Below, piece by piece: positions 26,325 to 34,996 of a DNA stretch of 64,000 nt (positions are counted from its first letter, which is position 1; each line of letters begins with the position of its first letter). This stretch comes from Mesorhizobium sp. L-8-3 (GTDB taxonomy: Bacteria; Pseudomonadota; Alphaproteobacteria; Rhizobiales; Rhizobiaceae). The stretch is taken from contig NZ_AP023262.1 in NCBI RefSeq assembly GCF_016756615.1, forward strand, positions 4,465,501 to 4,529,500, read 5' to 3'. A program made the position numbers and the translations under genes. The notes beneath the pieces were generated by a model. It worked only from the letters and a program-made list of their open reading frames with translations, had not been told where the DNA came from and made no database searches.

Positions 26325-27595
26325 TAGACCGGTTCGCGAGCCATGACAAGGCAGGCGTTCTGCCCGCCGAAGCCGAAGGAATTCGAGATCACCGTGCGCA
26401 CCTCGGCCGAACGCTTGACGTTGGGCACGACGTCGAGCTCGATCGCGGGGTCGGGATTGTCGTAGTTGATGGTCGGCGGGATGACGCCTTCGCGCATCGT
26501 CATGAAGGAGAAGGCTGCCTCGATCGCGCCCGCCGCCGACAGCGTATGGCCGATCATCGACTTGTTGGACGAGATCGGAATGGAGCGCATCCGTTCGCCG
26601 AACACGGTCGCCAGCGACAAATGCTCCATCTTGTCGTTCTCTGGCGTCGAAGTACCGTGGGCGTTGACATAGTCGATCTCGTCCTCGGCGAGGCCGGCAT
26701 CGGCGAGCGCTGCCCGAACCGCCGCGATTGCCGGGGACCCATCGGGCTTGGACCGGGTGCGGTGGAAATCGTCGGCGCGCTCGCCGCAGCCGCGCATGAT
26801 GCCGAGAACCGTGGCGCCGCGCGCCAGCGCGCTTTCCAGCGATTCCAGGACAAGCGCAGCCGACCCCTCGGCCAGCACGAATCCGTCGCGGTCACGCGAG
26901 AAGGGTTTGGACGCCTTTTCCGGCACCTCGTTGTTGGTCGACAGGGCCGACAGCAAGGAGAAACGGATCAACGCCTCGGCTGTCGCCGAGCCGTCGGTGC
27001 CGATCGCGAGCGCCCGGTCGCATTCGCCCCGGCGGATCGCCTCGACACCGAGCTGGATGGCGGTGGCGCCCGAGGCGCAGGCCGTGGACAGCGTGATCGG
27101 CAGGCCGCGCGTGCCGAAACGGTCCGACAATCGCTCGGCGATCGTACCGAACTGCACCGAATCGAAGACCTCGGTCGAGTTGAGGCCGCGGGCGACCTCG
27201 AGCAGACGGTCGTAGCCTGTGCTACCGTTACCGGAATGATAGAGGCTGAAACGGTCCTTCCAGCTCAGCTCGACCGGCGGCGAAGCAAGAAACAGGGGGC
27301 CGCCGAAATCGGATGTGCCGAGCTGCGCCTCGGCGAGCGCCTCTTCCGCCGTCAGGGCCGCGAGCTCATAGGTCAACGCGCTGGCGCCGCCGTTGCTCGC
27401 CGGCAGGAAGTCGACGGTACCGGCGATCCGCGTATTGAGATGGTCGACCGGGAACCGGGTGATGGCGTGGATGCCGGAACGGCCCGAGGTCAGCGCATCC
27501 CAATTGTCCTTCTTGCCGGCGCCGAGCGACGTGACCACGCCGATGCCGGTCACGGCGACGACCTTGCGTCCCATATGGTCCGTCATGTTCGCCAT
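26324..27595 (-). CDS. beta-ketoacyl-ACP synthase with intact active site (FabF1XL type)
   Basis: A 423-residue FabF/KAS II-type condensing enzyme. C173 in LSTACASGATAIQLG is the nucleophile; the two catalytic histidines lie in VNAHGTSTPEND and KSMIGHTLSAAG, and GFGGQNACLV closes the thiolase fold. It should extend acyl chains on AcpXL with malonyl units. Start at ATG 27595 with GAGG upstream; two further ATGs follow within eight codons. It is 18 bp downstream of a second ketosynthase-like gene that lacks the cysteine, so the two probably act as a heterodimer in building the very-long-chain fatty acid of lipid A. Confidence 0.9.
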   Translation of the reverse strand: MANMTDHMGRKVVAVTGIGVVTSLGAGKKDNWDALTSGRSGIHAITRFPVDHLNTRIAGTVDFLPASNGGASALTYELAALTAEEALAEAQLGTSDFGGPLFLASPPVELSWKDRFSLYHSGNGSTGYDRLLEVARGLNSTEVFDSVQFGTIAERLSDRFGTRGLPITLSTACASGATAIQLGVEAIRRGECDRALAIGTDGSATAEALIRFSLLSALSTNNEVPEKASKPFSRDRDGFVLAEGSAALVLESLESALARGATVLGIMRGCGERADDFHRTRSKPDGSPAIAAVRAALADAGLAEDEIDYVNAHGTSTPENDKMEHLSLATVFGERMRSIPISSNKSMIGHTLSAAGAIEAAFSFMTMREGVIPPTINYDNPDPAIELDVVPNVKRSAEVRTVISNSFGFGGQNACLVMAREPV

Positions 27596-27613
27596 GGACG
27601 ACCTCGCTTCCTG

Positions 27614-28807
27614 TCAACGCGGCGCTGTAAGCAGCGCCATGCCCTCGAAGTGGAAAAAGCCGACCGCGGTCGCAAGCGCCGCCTCGGGCACGCCATCGAA
27701 TGCCGGCTCGGTCTGCGCATCGAATGCGGGATAGGCAGAACCGCGGTCGATTGTCAGGGCAGCCAAGGCGACCGCGAACGGGAACTGCGCTTCCTTGAGA
27801 TGGCCGGTGAGATTGCTGAAGCCGCGTGCGGCGATATCAGGGCGTGCGGCGAATGCCGCTTTCTCTGCCGCGGTCGCTTCATGCGCGCCCGACGCACCGG
27901 AAAGTGCGAGCAGAGGGCCGGCAGGCAGCCCCGCCTTGTCGAGCATCGCACCGATCGCCGCGGCAAGATCGGTCGACCGGCGCCTAACCCTGTCAGAGAT
28001 CGTCGTCGCCAGGGTCGCATAGATCTTGCGTCCGCGCCGCTCGGCATGTTCGCGCGATTCCAGAACGAGGAAGGCCGCGCCCGAGCCGGTGACGACGCCG
28101 CCGCCTTCCGTTCCCGACCGCTGCCACAGGGGCTTCCAGGGCGCGCGATGCAGGAAACCGCGGAACTCGTAGCCGAGCAACATGTCGGGGTGCTCGGTCT
28201 GGAACGCCCCGCCGACGAGCGCATGGCTCGATTGGCCGGAACGGATGCGGGCGGCCGCCGTCTCGATCGCCGCGACGCCGGCGCCTTCCTCGCCCATGAA
28301 GGTGCGCGAGGACCCCGTCACCTTGTGAACGATGGAGATGTTGCCCGCCAGGAGGTTCGAGAGCTGCGCCAGGAACAGCGTGGGCCGGAGCTCGGTGGTA
28401 AGCTTCTCGTTGATCAGCACCTCGGTGTCGTCGCGCGTTTCCGAGGCCGCGAGGATCGCCGCGTCCACCTGCTCGTCGCGCTCTCCGCCGGCGGCCGCGA
28501 CGATCATATCCATGGTCGAGCAGAGCGCTTCGTCGCCCTTGATGCCTGCATCGTCGAGCGCGAGGCCGGCCGTATAGGTGCCCAGCCGCTGCCAGGTTTC
28601 CATCTGGCGCTGGTCGCCGCGCTTGGCGATCTGCAGGCTCCAGTCGATGACGGGCAGCGGATGAATCGTGTAGGGCGCGAAACGCTCCGCGTCGAGCACC
28701 GGAGCGGCACCTTCGGCAGAAAGCCTGTCCCAATGCGTATCGACACCTTCGCCCAGCGAGGAGACGAGGCCGATGCCGGTGATGACGACGTCGTGGGTGC
28801 TGCTCAT
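27614..28807 (-). CDS. ketosynthase-like protein lacking the catalytic cysteine (FabF2XL type, chain-length-factor-like)
   Basis: A 397-residue thiolase-fold protein aligned along its length with KAS II. Where active enzymes have TACASG it has GEEGAG (residues 172-177), placing Glu174 at the nucleophile position. The first catalytic His motif (NAHGT) is also changed (SGASGAHEA), while a later LTGHLKEA keeps a His. It therefore should not condense by itself and resembles the chain-length factor of type II polyketide synthases, where the same position is often Gln. The intact partner gene follows by 18 bp and acpXL precedes by about 20 bp, so a dedicated heterodimer is likely. Start ATG 28807. 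Confidence 0.85.
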   Translation of the reverse strand: MSSTHDVVITGIGLVSSLGEGVDTHWDRLSAEGAAPVLDAERFAPYTIHPLPVIDWSLQIAKRGDQRQMETWQRLGTYTAGLALDDAGIKGDEALCSTMDMIVAAAGGERDEQVDAAILAASETRDDTEVLINEKLTTELRPTLFLAQLSNLLAGNISIVHKVTGSSRTFMGEEGAGVAAIETAAARIRSGQSSHALVGGAFQTEHPDMLLGYEFRGFLHRAPWKPLWQRSGTEGGGVVTGSGAAFLVLESREHAERRGRKIYATLATTISDRVRRRSTDLAAAIGAMLDKAGLPAGPLLALSGASGAHEATAAEKAAFAARPDIAARGFSNLTGHLKEAQFPFAVALAALTIDRGSAYPAFDAQTEPAFDGVPEAALATAVGFFHFEGMALLTAPR

Positions 28808-28828
28808 GAAGGGCTCTGTCGCCTGCGA

Positions 28829-29110
28829 TCAGGCAGCCTTCGCGGCCACCAGTTCGTCGATCTTGGCGCAGAGGTTCTTCATCAGGAAATACTCCTCGGT
28901 CGGAACCTTGCCGTCATTGACGCTCTGCGTCCATTTCTCGAGCGGCACCTTGATGCCGAACTCCTTGTCGATGGCAAAGACGATATCGAGAAAATCAAGG
29001 CTGTCGATGCCCAGATCGTCAATCGTGTGGCTTTCCGGCGTGATCGTGTCGATGTCGATCTCGCTCGTATCGGATATGATCTTGGCAACTCGGTCGAATG
29101 TGGATGGCAC
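28829..29110 (-). CDS. acpXL: acyl carrier protein for lipid A very-long-chain fatty acids
   Basis: A 93-residue AcpXL. The phosphopantetheine serine is S37 in DDLGIDSLDFLD, and the unusually conserved block DIVFAIDKEFGIKVPLEKW and YFLMKNLCAKIDELVAAKA are AcpXL hallmarks. The GTG at 29110 (giving MPSTFDRVAKII) is preferred over an in-frame ATG at 29146 because GAGGGA lies just before it and the length then equals that of known AcpXL. It carries the growing 26-28-carbon chain used by LpxXL. First gene of the leftward cluster; the usual fabZXL dehydratase gene that follows acpXL in other rhizobia is absent here. Confidence 0.93.
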   Translation of the reverse strand: MPSTFDRVAKIISDTSEIDIDTITPESHTIDDLGIDSLDFLDIVFAIDKEFGIKVPLEKWTQSVNDGKVPTEEYFLMKNLCAKIDELVAAKAA

Positions 29111-29324
29111 GATGCGTCCCTCTGCAATCGGGGGAATAGTCTTCATGATTTGCTCGGCTCTCTAATCGGTTTTTTCCGGCAGGAAAAGGGCGAAGTTGCC
29201 ACGCGCGAACAGCCAGGCGACGCCGAAGCGGGTTGAACCCCAGCCTTCCGGTACGTCGCCTTGTTGCGTTGCAACAGTCGCGGTCCGGCCGGCAAGGCGT
29301 CGGATACGCGCGGCGGAGCAGGGG

Positions 29325-29879
29325 TCAGTTGAAGACGATGCGGCCGAGCACATGAAGGGTCTCGCCGTCCGGACGTACGATCAGCGCCTCGCCCTCACGG
29401 GCGGACTGACCGGTCAGGGCGGTGATGTTCTCCAGATGGGTGACCATCACCATGTTGCCGGAGCCGCGGAAGCCGCTGATCTCCTTCATCACCGCGGCCT
29501 TCTGTGCCTCAGCCTCTGTCGGGTCGGACGACGGGACGTCCAAGGCCTCGAAGGCCTCGGTGGGTCGCTCGCCGAAGGCGAGCCGTGCCGTTTCCATCGT
29601 ACGGCAATAGCGGCTCGCCAGTGCAAGTTCTATCCCGGCCGCGCGGGCGGCGAACAAAGCGCCCATCTTGCGGGCCTGCTGCCTGCCGCGCTCGGAAAGG
29701 TTGCGCTGGCTCCTGCAGTCGTCGAGATCGACCTTGGCCGGATCGGCGGAGCCCGCCGTCATGGCGTGGCGCAGCAGCACGACATGACCGCCGTCGCGAA
29801 GGAGCGCCCAGCCGGCTTCCGTAGCCTCGGCGGCGGTGGCCAAAACCAGCAGGATCAGCGCGGCAGCAACTCGGAACAT
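29325..29879 (-). CDS. exported histidine phosphatase-family protein
   Basis: A 184-residue protein with a signal peptide (MFRVAAALILLVLATAAEA) and the histidine phosphatase motif LLRHAMTAG (a variant of RHG with R-H-A). The second-half VMVTHLENITALTG carries the usual late catalytic His, and SRYCRTMETARLAFG is the typical arginine-bearing segment. It probably acts as a periplasmic phosphohydrolase of unknown substrate. It is on the same strand and upstream of acpXL, separated by about 214 bp, so operon membership is uncertain. Confidence 0.82.
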   Translation of the reverse strand: MFRVAAALILLVLATAAEATEAGWALLRDGGHVVLLRHAMTAGSADPAKVDLDDCRSQRNLSERGRQQARKMGALFAARAAGIELALASRYCRTMETARLAFGERPTEAFEALDVPSSDPTEAEAQKAAVMKEISGFRGSGNMVMVTHLENITALTGQSAREGEALIVRPDGETLHVLGRIVFN

Positions 29880-30131
29880 TCGATTCCTTTCGTTGACGGG
29901 CCCTATAGGGACGCGAAACGGGGGAGAAAGACAAGTCGAGGGGCTCTTGGCATTGTGTGCCGCGTATGGCTGATGCGCTTTTCGACTTGGCTGGGGTTGT
30001 CTGAACTGCAGAAGCGCGGTCGAGATACTGGACCTGGCACTATGGGGGCGGTCAGCAAAGTGACTTGATGTCCGCGTTGGCGATCTTCCGGCGCCATCTG
30101 GCGCAACTTCGGTCCGCGGCCAAGTAGGGAG

Positions 30132-31431
30132 GGGAGTGTCGAAAATTTTGTGCGTGAGGCCATGATGATGGAAAGGAGAGAATCATCACATGGCTATCGA
30201 GAAAGAACTGCTGGATCAGCTGCTTGCCGGTCGTGATCCGAGGGATTTGTTTGCCAAGGACGGTCTGCTCGACGACCTGAAGAAGGCGCTTTCGGAGCGC
30301 ATTCTGAACGCCGAGCTCGACGAGCACCTGGCGGACGAAGGTGCCGACGGCAACGCCAATCGCCGCAACGGGCATTCGAAGAAGACGGTGGCTGACGGGG
30401 ACGTCACAGATGACGCTGGCGATCCCGCGCGACCGGGCCGGCACCTTTGATCCGAAGCTGGTCGCCAAGTACCAGCGGCGGTTTCCCGACTTCGACGACA
30501 AGATCATCTCGATGTATGCGCGCGGCATGACGGTGCGCGAGATCCGCGGCCATCTGGAGGAGCTCTACGGCATCGAGGTCTCGCCGGACCTGATCTCGGC
30601 GGTCACCGACGCGGTGCTGGAGGAGGTCGCCGAATGGCAGAACCGGCCGCTGGACGCGGTCTATCCCGTCGTCTTCTTCGATGCCATTCGGGTCAAGATC
30701 CGCGACGAGGGCTTCGTGCGCAACAAGGCGGTCTACATCGCGCTCGGCATCCTGCCCGACGGCACCAAGGAGGTCATGGGCATCTGGATCGAACAGACCG
30801 AGGGCGCCAAGTTCTGGCTGCGCGTCATGAACGAGTTGAAGAACCGCGGCGTCGGCGACGTCCTGATCGCCGTCGTCGACGGGCTGAAGGGCTTTCCCGA
30901 GGCGATCAACGCCGTCTTTCCCCAGACCGTGGTGCAGACCTGCATTGTGCACCTGATCCGCCATTCCCTGGAGTTCGTGTCGTGGAAGGACCGCAAGGCG
31001 GTCGTGCCGGCGCTCAGGGCGATCTACCGGGCCATGGACGCCGAGGCCGGCCTGCAGGCCCTGGAGGCGTTCGAGGCCGGTCACTGGGGCCAGCGCTACC
31101 CGGCGATCGCCCAGAGCTGGCGGCGCAATTGGCAACAGGTCATTCCGTTCTTTGCTTTCCCTGAGGGCGTGCGCCGCATCATCTACACCACAAACGCCAT
31201 CGAGGCGCTCAACTCCAAGCTGCGGCGCGCCGTCCGAACCCGGGGCCATTTCCCCAATGACGACGCCGCCATGAAGCTGCTATATCTGGTTCTGAACCAC
31301 GCGGCCGAGGAATGGAAACGACCGCCGCGCGAGTGGTTCGAGGCCAAGACCCAATTCGCCATTGTCTTCGGCGAACGGTTCGTCGGTCGGTGACGAAAAC
31401 GGGCCTCGCGCACAGAATTCCTGACAGTCCC
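30132..31431 (+). mobile_element. IS256-family insertion sequence, complete ends
   Basis: A 1300-bp element with imperfect terminal inverted repeats of about 30 bp: left end GGGAGTGTCGAAAATTTTG and right end, read inward, GGGACTGTCAGGAATTCTG, then TGCG-GAGGCC in both. It is flanked by a perfect 9-bp direct repeat AGTAGGGAG (30123-30131 and 31432-31440), the expected target duplication of the family. The insertion lies in the gap between the histidine phosphatase gene and the EAL/GGDEF gene and breaks no recognisable gene. Intact duplication suggests recent transposition, but the internal transposase is frameshifted. Confidence 0.92.
30190..31393 (+). pseudogene. IS256-family transposase, frameshifted
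   Basis: Frame one encodes the N-terminus (MAIEKELLDQLLAGRDPRDL to NRRNGHSKKTV) and frame two continues with LTGTSQMTLAIPRDRAGTFD to the end (FGERFVGR). The frames would join perfectly if one G were removed at 30390-30391, where GTG GCTG should read GTG CTG. The DDE residues are present: Asp in VVFFDAIRVKIRD, Asp in AVVDGLKGFPEA and Glu in TTNAIEALNSKLRR. Total length would be about 400 residues, normal for the family. There is no slippery run at the break, so programmed shifting is unlikely; either the copy is inactive or the base is a sequence error. Confidence 0.88.
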
Positions 31432-31497
31432 AGTAGGGAGTTCCGCCCATGCGACGCCCCGCCAGCACTCCGCTGGCGGTAACTTTCGCTTCCGACA

Positions 31498-33594
31498 TCA
31501 ACCCCATCTGAGCGAACGCCCTTGCAACATCGCCGGGATGTCTTCCTTGGGGATGGGCTTACCGATCAAATAACCTTGAGCTTCGTTGCATCCGATCCGG
31601 CGCAGATAATCGAGCTGATCCGGCGTCTCGACGCCCTCGGCTGTCACACCTATGCGCAGCTCATGCGCCAGCCCGATCAGTGATCTGACGATCGCTGCAC
31701 TGTCCGTATCGGTCAGTAGGTCCTGGACAAAGGACCGGTCGATCTTGAGGCGGGAAAGCGGCAGTTTGCGAAGGTAGGTGAGCGATGAGTACCCGGTGCC
31801 GAAGTCGTCCAAGGCGACCGTTACAGATAGAGAACTCAGGGATTCCAGAAACGCCTGGGCTTCTTGAAAATCGGAAATGAGAACCGATTCCGTGATCTCG
31901 ACCTCAAATCGTCGTGGCTCCAGCCCAACGTCGGCCAGTGTCTCCAGAATGGAGTTCAACAATGCCTTGTCTCTCAGTTGTACGACCGACAGGTTGACGG
32001 AAACTCGCACGTCATCAGGCCACTGAACTGCGCCTTCACAAGCCGTCCGGATGGCCCATTGCCCGATGGAGTGGATCAGTCCGGTCTCCTCAGCGATGGG
32101 GATGAACTCGGCTGGAGAGATGGCGCCGTGGATTGGATGTTGCCATCGCATGAGGGCTTCGAAGCCCTGGATTCGATCACGGTCGAGGTCGAGAAACGGC
32201 TGAAACACCATCGAGAGCTGGCCGTCGGACAGCGCAGATCGCAAATCGCGTTCAAGCGCTTGGCGCCTCGCAGCCGCGTCGTCGTCATCTGGACTGAAGA
32301 ACTGAATAGAGCCAGCCGCAACCTTCTTGGCCCTACCCAGCGCGCTGTCGGCGCTCCTGAGGAGCCGGTCAGCGTCGAGGCCGTCAGAAGGCGCCAGCGC
32401 GATGCCAATGCTGGCGCTACAGTAAATCTCGCGCCCTTCGACCAGAAAAGCCTGGCGTGTCGATTCGATGATCTGGCCCGCCAGCGACATCAATTGATCT
32501 GGCCTGACGTCCCGGGCTTTGATTATCGCAAATTCATCGCCCTCCAATCTGGCCACGCTATCGCTCTCACGCGTTTCCTTGCGCAGCCTTGCCGCAATCT
32601 GAACCAGCATTGCATCCGCTATTGCGCGACCAAAATGGTTGGTCACGTCGTTGAAATTGTTGAAGCCTACGAAAAGCAGCGCGAAATTCTGGCCGTACTG
32701 CCTCGCGTCCATCAGCGCTTTGTCGAGCAGTTCGTTGAAACCGAGGCGGTTCGACAGGCTCGTCAGAAGGTCTCGGCGGATGGCATGTTCGCTTTCCACC
32801 TGCAGAATGGACCGCTGCGTGAACTCGAATGCGTGACCAAGCACCGCTCGAAACAGCGTCGCGGCGTAGCTCACCATCAGGATTGCCACCGCGACGCTAA
32901 CGGTATCTCCCGCCCGCGCGATCGCAAACGCGGAGCCGGCAAAGATAGGCAGTGTGTAGGCGATGGCCGCTATCGGAATCGTCGAAAACATCGCGGCGCC
33001 TCCCGAGATCATCCCCGCGACGAGGCAGATGATAATGACCTGGTTGTTGCTTGCTGCATCGTGGAAAAACAGAACTGGCACTGCTCCCCACCACATGCCG
33101 AGGAGGCAGGCGTTTCGGACCAGGTTTTGCGTTGTACGGCGAGAGACTGTCCTTGGCTTGACGACCTGATACGACGACCATGCTCTAATGCCTATGAAAC
33201 CGGCAGCCGCGAAGATGCCGATTGCCCAGAAAATGGCTCGAGTCCGGTCCGGCGAGTTCCAAAGCGCCATGACAAGGACGGCTGCGTTGACGATGTTCGC
33301 GAGCATGGCGAATAGTGTGTTGCGAAGCACGATGCTGATCTGGTCGGCCCTGACCCGGCCAGCAACCGGTTCACTCGTCGTTGGCCCGCCAAAGGCCCGT
33401 AGGTCCCCGGCCAATAGATCGCCGACCTCCATGGGTGACAGAAGCCGCATCTCTTCGTTGCCTCTCGAAAAATCCTGCGTCGCTAAATTGGCAATTGTAG
33501 CCCTTTGGGTGTGCGGATCACTGCGCAAGAATCTGGCAGTCGGTTTCATGCCGCCGGCGTTGTCATTGAGGAGCGCCCTTCTCACCACCGCCAC
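31498..33594 (-). CDS. membrane GGDEF-EAL cyclic-di-GMP protein
   Basis: A protein of up to 698 residues. The N-terminal part has about six hydrophobic helices (ISIVLRNTLFAMLANIVNAAVLVMALW to AVAILMVSYAATLFRAV), a membrane sensor. It is followed by a GGDEF domain whose signature is degenerate (LEGDEFAII, EGDEF), then an EAL domain with FEALMRWQHP, the NLSVVQL metal-site segment, EITESVL, and DDFGTGYSS, all intact. The likely net activity is c-di-GMP hydrolysis at the inner membrane. Start is uncertain: 33594, 33549 (MKPTARF) or 33450 (MRLLSPMEV) are all in frame. Base composition is visibly less GC-rich than that of neighbours. Confidence 0.88.
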   Translation of the reverse strand: MAVVRRALLNDNAGGMKPTARFLRSDPHTQRATIANLATQDFSRGNEEMRLLSPMEVGDLLAGDLRAFGGPTTSEPVAGRVRADQISIVLRNTLFAMLANIVNAAVLVMALWNSPDRTRAIFWAIGIFAAAGFIGIRAWSSYQVVKPRTVSRRTTQNLVRNACLLGMWWGAVPVLFFHDAASNNQVIIICLVAGMISGGAAMFSTIPIAAIAYTLPIFAGSAFAIARAGDTVSVAVAILMVSYAATLFRAVLGHAFEFTQRSILQVESEHAIRRDLLTSLSNRLGFNELLDKALMDARQYGQNFALLFVGFNNFNDVTNHFGRAIADAMLVQIAARLRKETRESDSVARLEGDEFAIIKARDVRPDQLMSLAGQIIESTRQAFLVEGREIYCSASIGIALAPSDGLDADRLLRSADSALGRAKKVAAGSIQFFSPDDDDAAARRQALERDLRSALSDGQLSMVFQPFLDLDRDRIQGFEALMRWQHPIHGAISPAEFIPIAEETGLIHSIGQWAIRTACEGAVQWPDDVRVSVNLSVVQLRDKALLNSILETLADVGLEPRRFEVEITESVLISDFQEAQAFLESLSSLSVTVALDDFGTGYSSLTYLRKLPLSRLKIDRSFVQDLLTDTDSAAIVRSLIGLAHELRIGVTAEGVETPDQLDYLRRIGCNEAQGYLIGKPIPKEDIPAMLQGRSLRWG

Positions 33595-33618
33595 GGGCCG
33601 CGCGTATGCGCGTGACTC

Positions 33619-34716
33619 CTACGGAAGACATCGATCAGGCGCCCGCTGAGGTCCTGAAAAAGTGCGGCGGCCAGCTGCTTTTGCAGCGTAGAGCGCACGG
33701 TCGGCTCTCGTGAATACAGCTGTCGGCGTTTCCTGTTCTGCGAAAGCATAGCCAAGAGATGCACCGACCCGGAAAACGCGGCCGGAGCATTTCATGGGCT
33801 CCTCGGCAACACGAACAATGCGCCGGGCGATCCCTTCGACTTTTTGCAGGCTGGCGCCTGGGCCGAAGAGCACAGCGAACTCATCACCGCCAATACGAGC
33901 AACCAACTCGGCGGACTGGCACACCGCTGAGAGTCGCCGGGCAATCTCGATCAGACATTCGTCGCCGATAGCATGCCCGAGAGTATCGTTGACCTTCTTG
34001 AAGCCATCGAGGTCGATGAGCATCAGCACGCCACCTGTTCCCCCGGATTCACAGATTTCAGCGATTCGGGCTTCGAACTGGGCGCGATTGGCAAGCCCGG
34101 TCATCACATCGTGCCCCGCGAGATACTCTATTCGTTCGAGTTGTTTCTTTTCTTCGGTAATGTCCTGTTTGATACCGAAGAGCCGGATCGGTTCGCCGTT
34201 TCGACGCTCGACGGTGGCGGATACTCTGATCCAACGCGTTCCGACTTCGGGAATCCGGATTTCGGCATCAAGCCCGAAGCCCGAACCCGCTTCTATGGCA
34301 TTGCCACGGACTCGCCCCAGGCGAGCAAGCGATTCTTCGGAATAGCCTTTCAGGATCTCGCTGCGCACGATACCACTGCGACGCTGAAGGCCGAAGAGGT
34401 CGTAGGTTCCGTCGCTCCACGTCAATCGTTCGCTGGGCAATTCGCACTGCCAGAAGCCCATTCGCGCGGCGACGGAAGCCCGCTCGAAAATCTCGGCGCC
34501 TGCGATTGCGGCTTCCGCTTGTCGGAGCAAGCCGGATTGATACTCGATCTGCCGATGCAATCGCCAAACGGTACGGGCATTGAAGGGGCTCGTCAGGGCC
34601 AGACGCAGACGGGCGAGGAGCGAATAGAGCGTGGACTCCGGGGGATGACCGCGGTCGGAAATGGGCCGATGGGCACCGAAGTCCGATTGGCCCGCTGGAT
34701 CACCCATCTCCGTCAC
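33619..34716 (-). CDS. PAS-GGDEF diguanylate cyclase
   Basis: A 365-residue soluble protein. Residues about 80-200 form a PAS/PAC sensory domain (MGFWQCELPSERLTWSDGTYDLFGL, then RWIRVSATVERRNGEPIRLFGIKQDITEEK). The C-terminal GGDEF domain has an intact active site RIGGDEFAVLFG with the substrate-side DLDGFKKVNDTLGHAIGDE. It should make c-di-GMP from GTP. It lies just upstream (24 bp) of the GGDEF-EAL gene on the same strand, so a cyclase and a phosphodiesterase are probably coexpressed. Start at ATG 34716 is approximate because several codons upstream of the conserved part are unremarkable. Confidence 0.88.
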   Translation of the reverse strand: MTEMGDPAGQSDFGAHRPISDRGHPPESTLYSLLARLRLALTSPFNARTVWRLHRQIEYQSGLLRQAEAAIAGAEIFERASVAARMGFWQCELPSERLTWSDGTYDLFGLQRRSGIVRSEILKGYSEESLARLGRVRGNAIEAGSGFGLDAEIRIPEVGTRWIRVSATVERRNGEPIRLFGIKQDITEEKKQLERIEYLAGHDVMTGLANRAQFEARIAEICESGGTGGVLMLIDLDGFKKVNDTLGHAIGDECLIEIARRLSAVCQSAELVARIGGDEFAVLFGPGASLQKVEGIARRIVRVAEEPMKCSGRVFRVGASLGYAFAEQETPTAVFTRADRALYAAKAAGRRTFSGPQRAPDRCLP

Positions 34717-34996
34717 CTGTGCTCCACTACATGGATTGATCCTACCGCTGAATACATTAACCGCCGGTAAGCCGTCCCAGTGTGATTAGAGACATCGCCT
34801 CGTGATAACGGTCCCTAGAGTAGATGCCCGAAATCGCATGTAACAGCAGGCGTTTAAAGGATCTTCCTCAAGTCGGAAGGCTCGATCTGCCGGCATGGGC
34901 CATCGCATGCGGCGGGCCGATCGCCACCAGTCGCCTCCTCCGATCTTTCGGCCCGCCAAGATTGCGGTTCGTACCCCGCTCGCCTATCAGGGCGCG

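Noticed and set aside
26273..29236. A 987-codon open frame antisense to the acpXL-ketosynthase genes
   Set aside because: It spans three well-supported genes and their gaps on the other strand and has no recognisable motif.
30380..30400. Programmed ribosomal frameshift in the IS256-family transposase
   Set aside because: The family normally uses a single frame, there is no slippery homopolymer at the junction, and removing one G restores a continuous standard protein.
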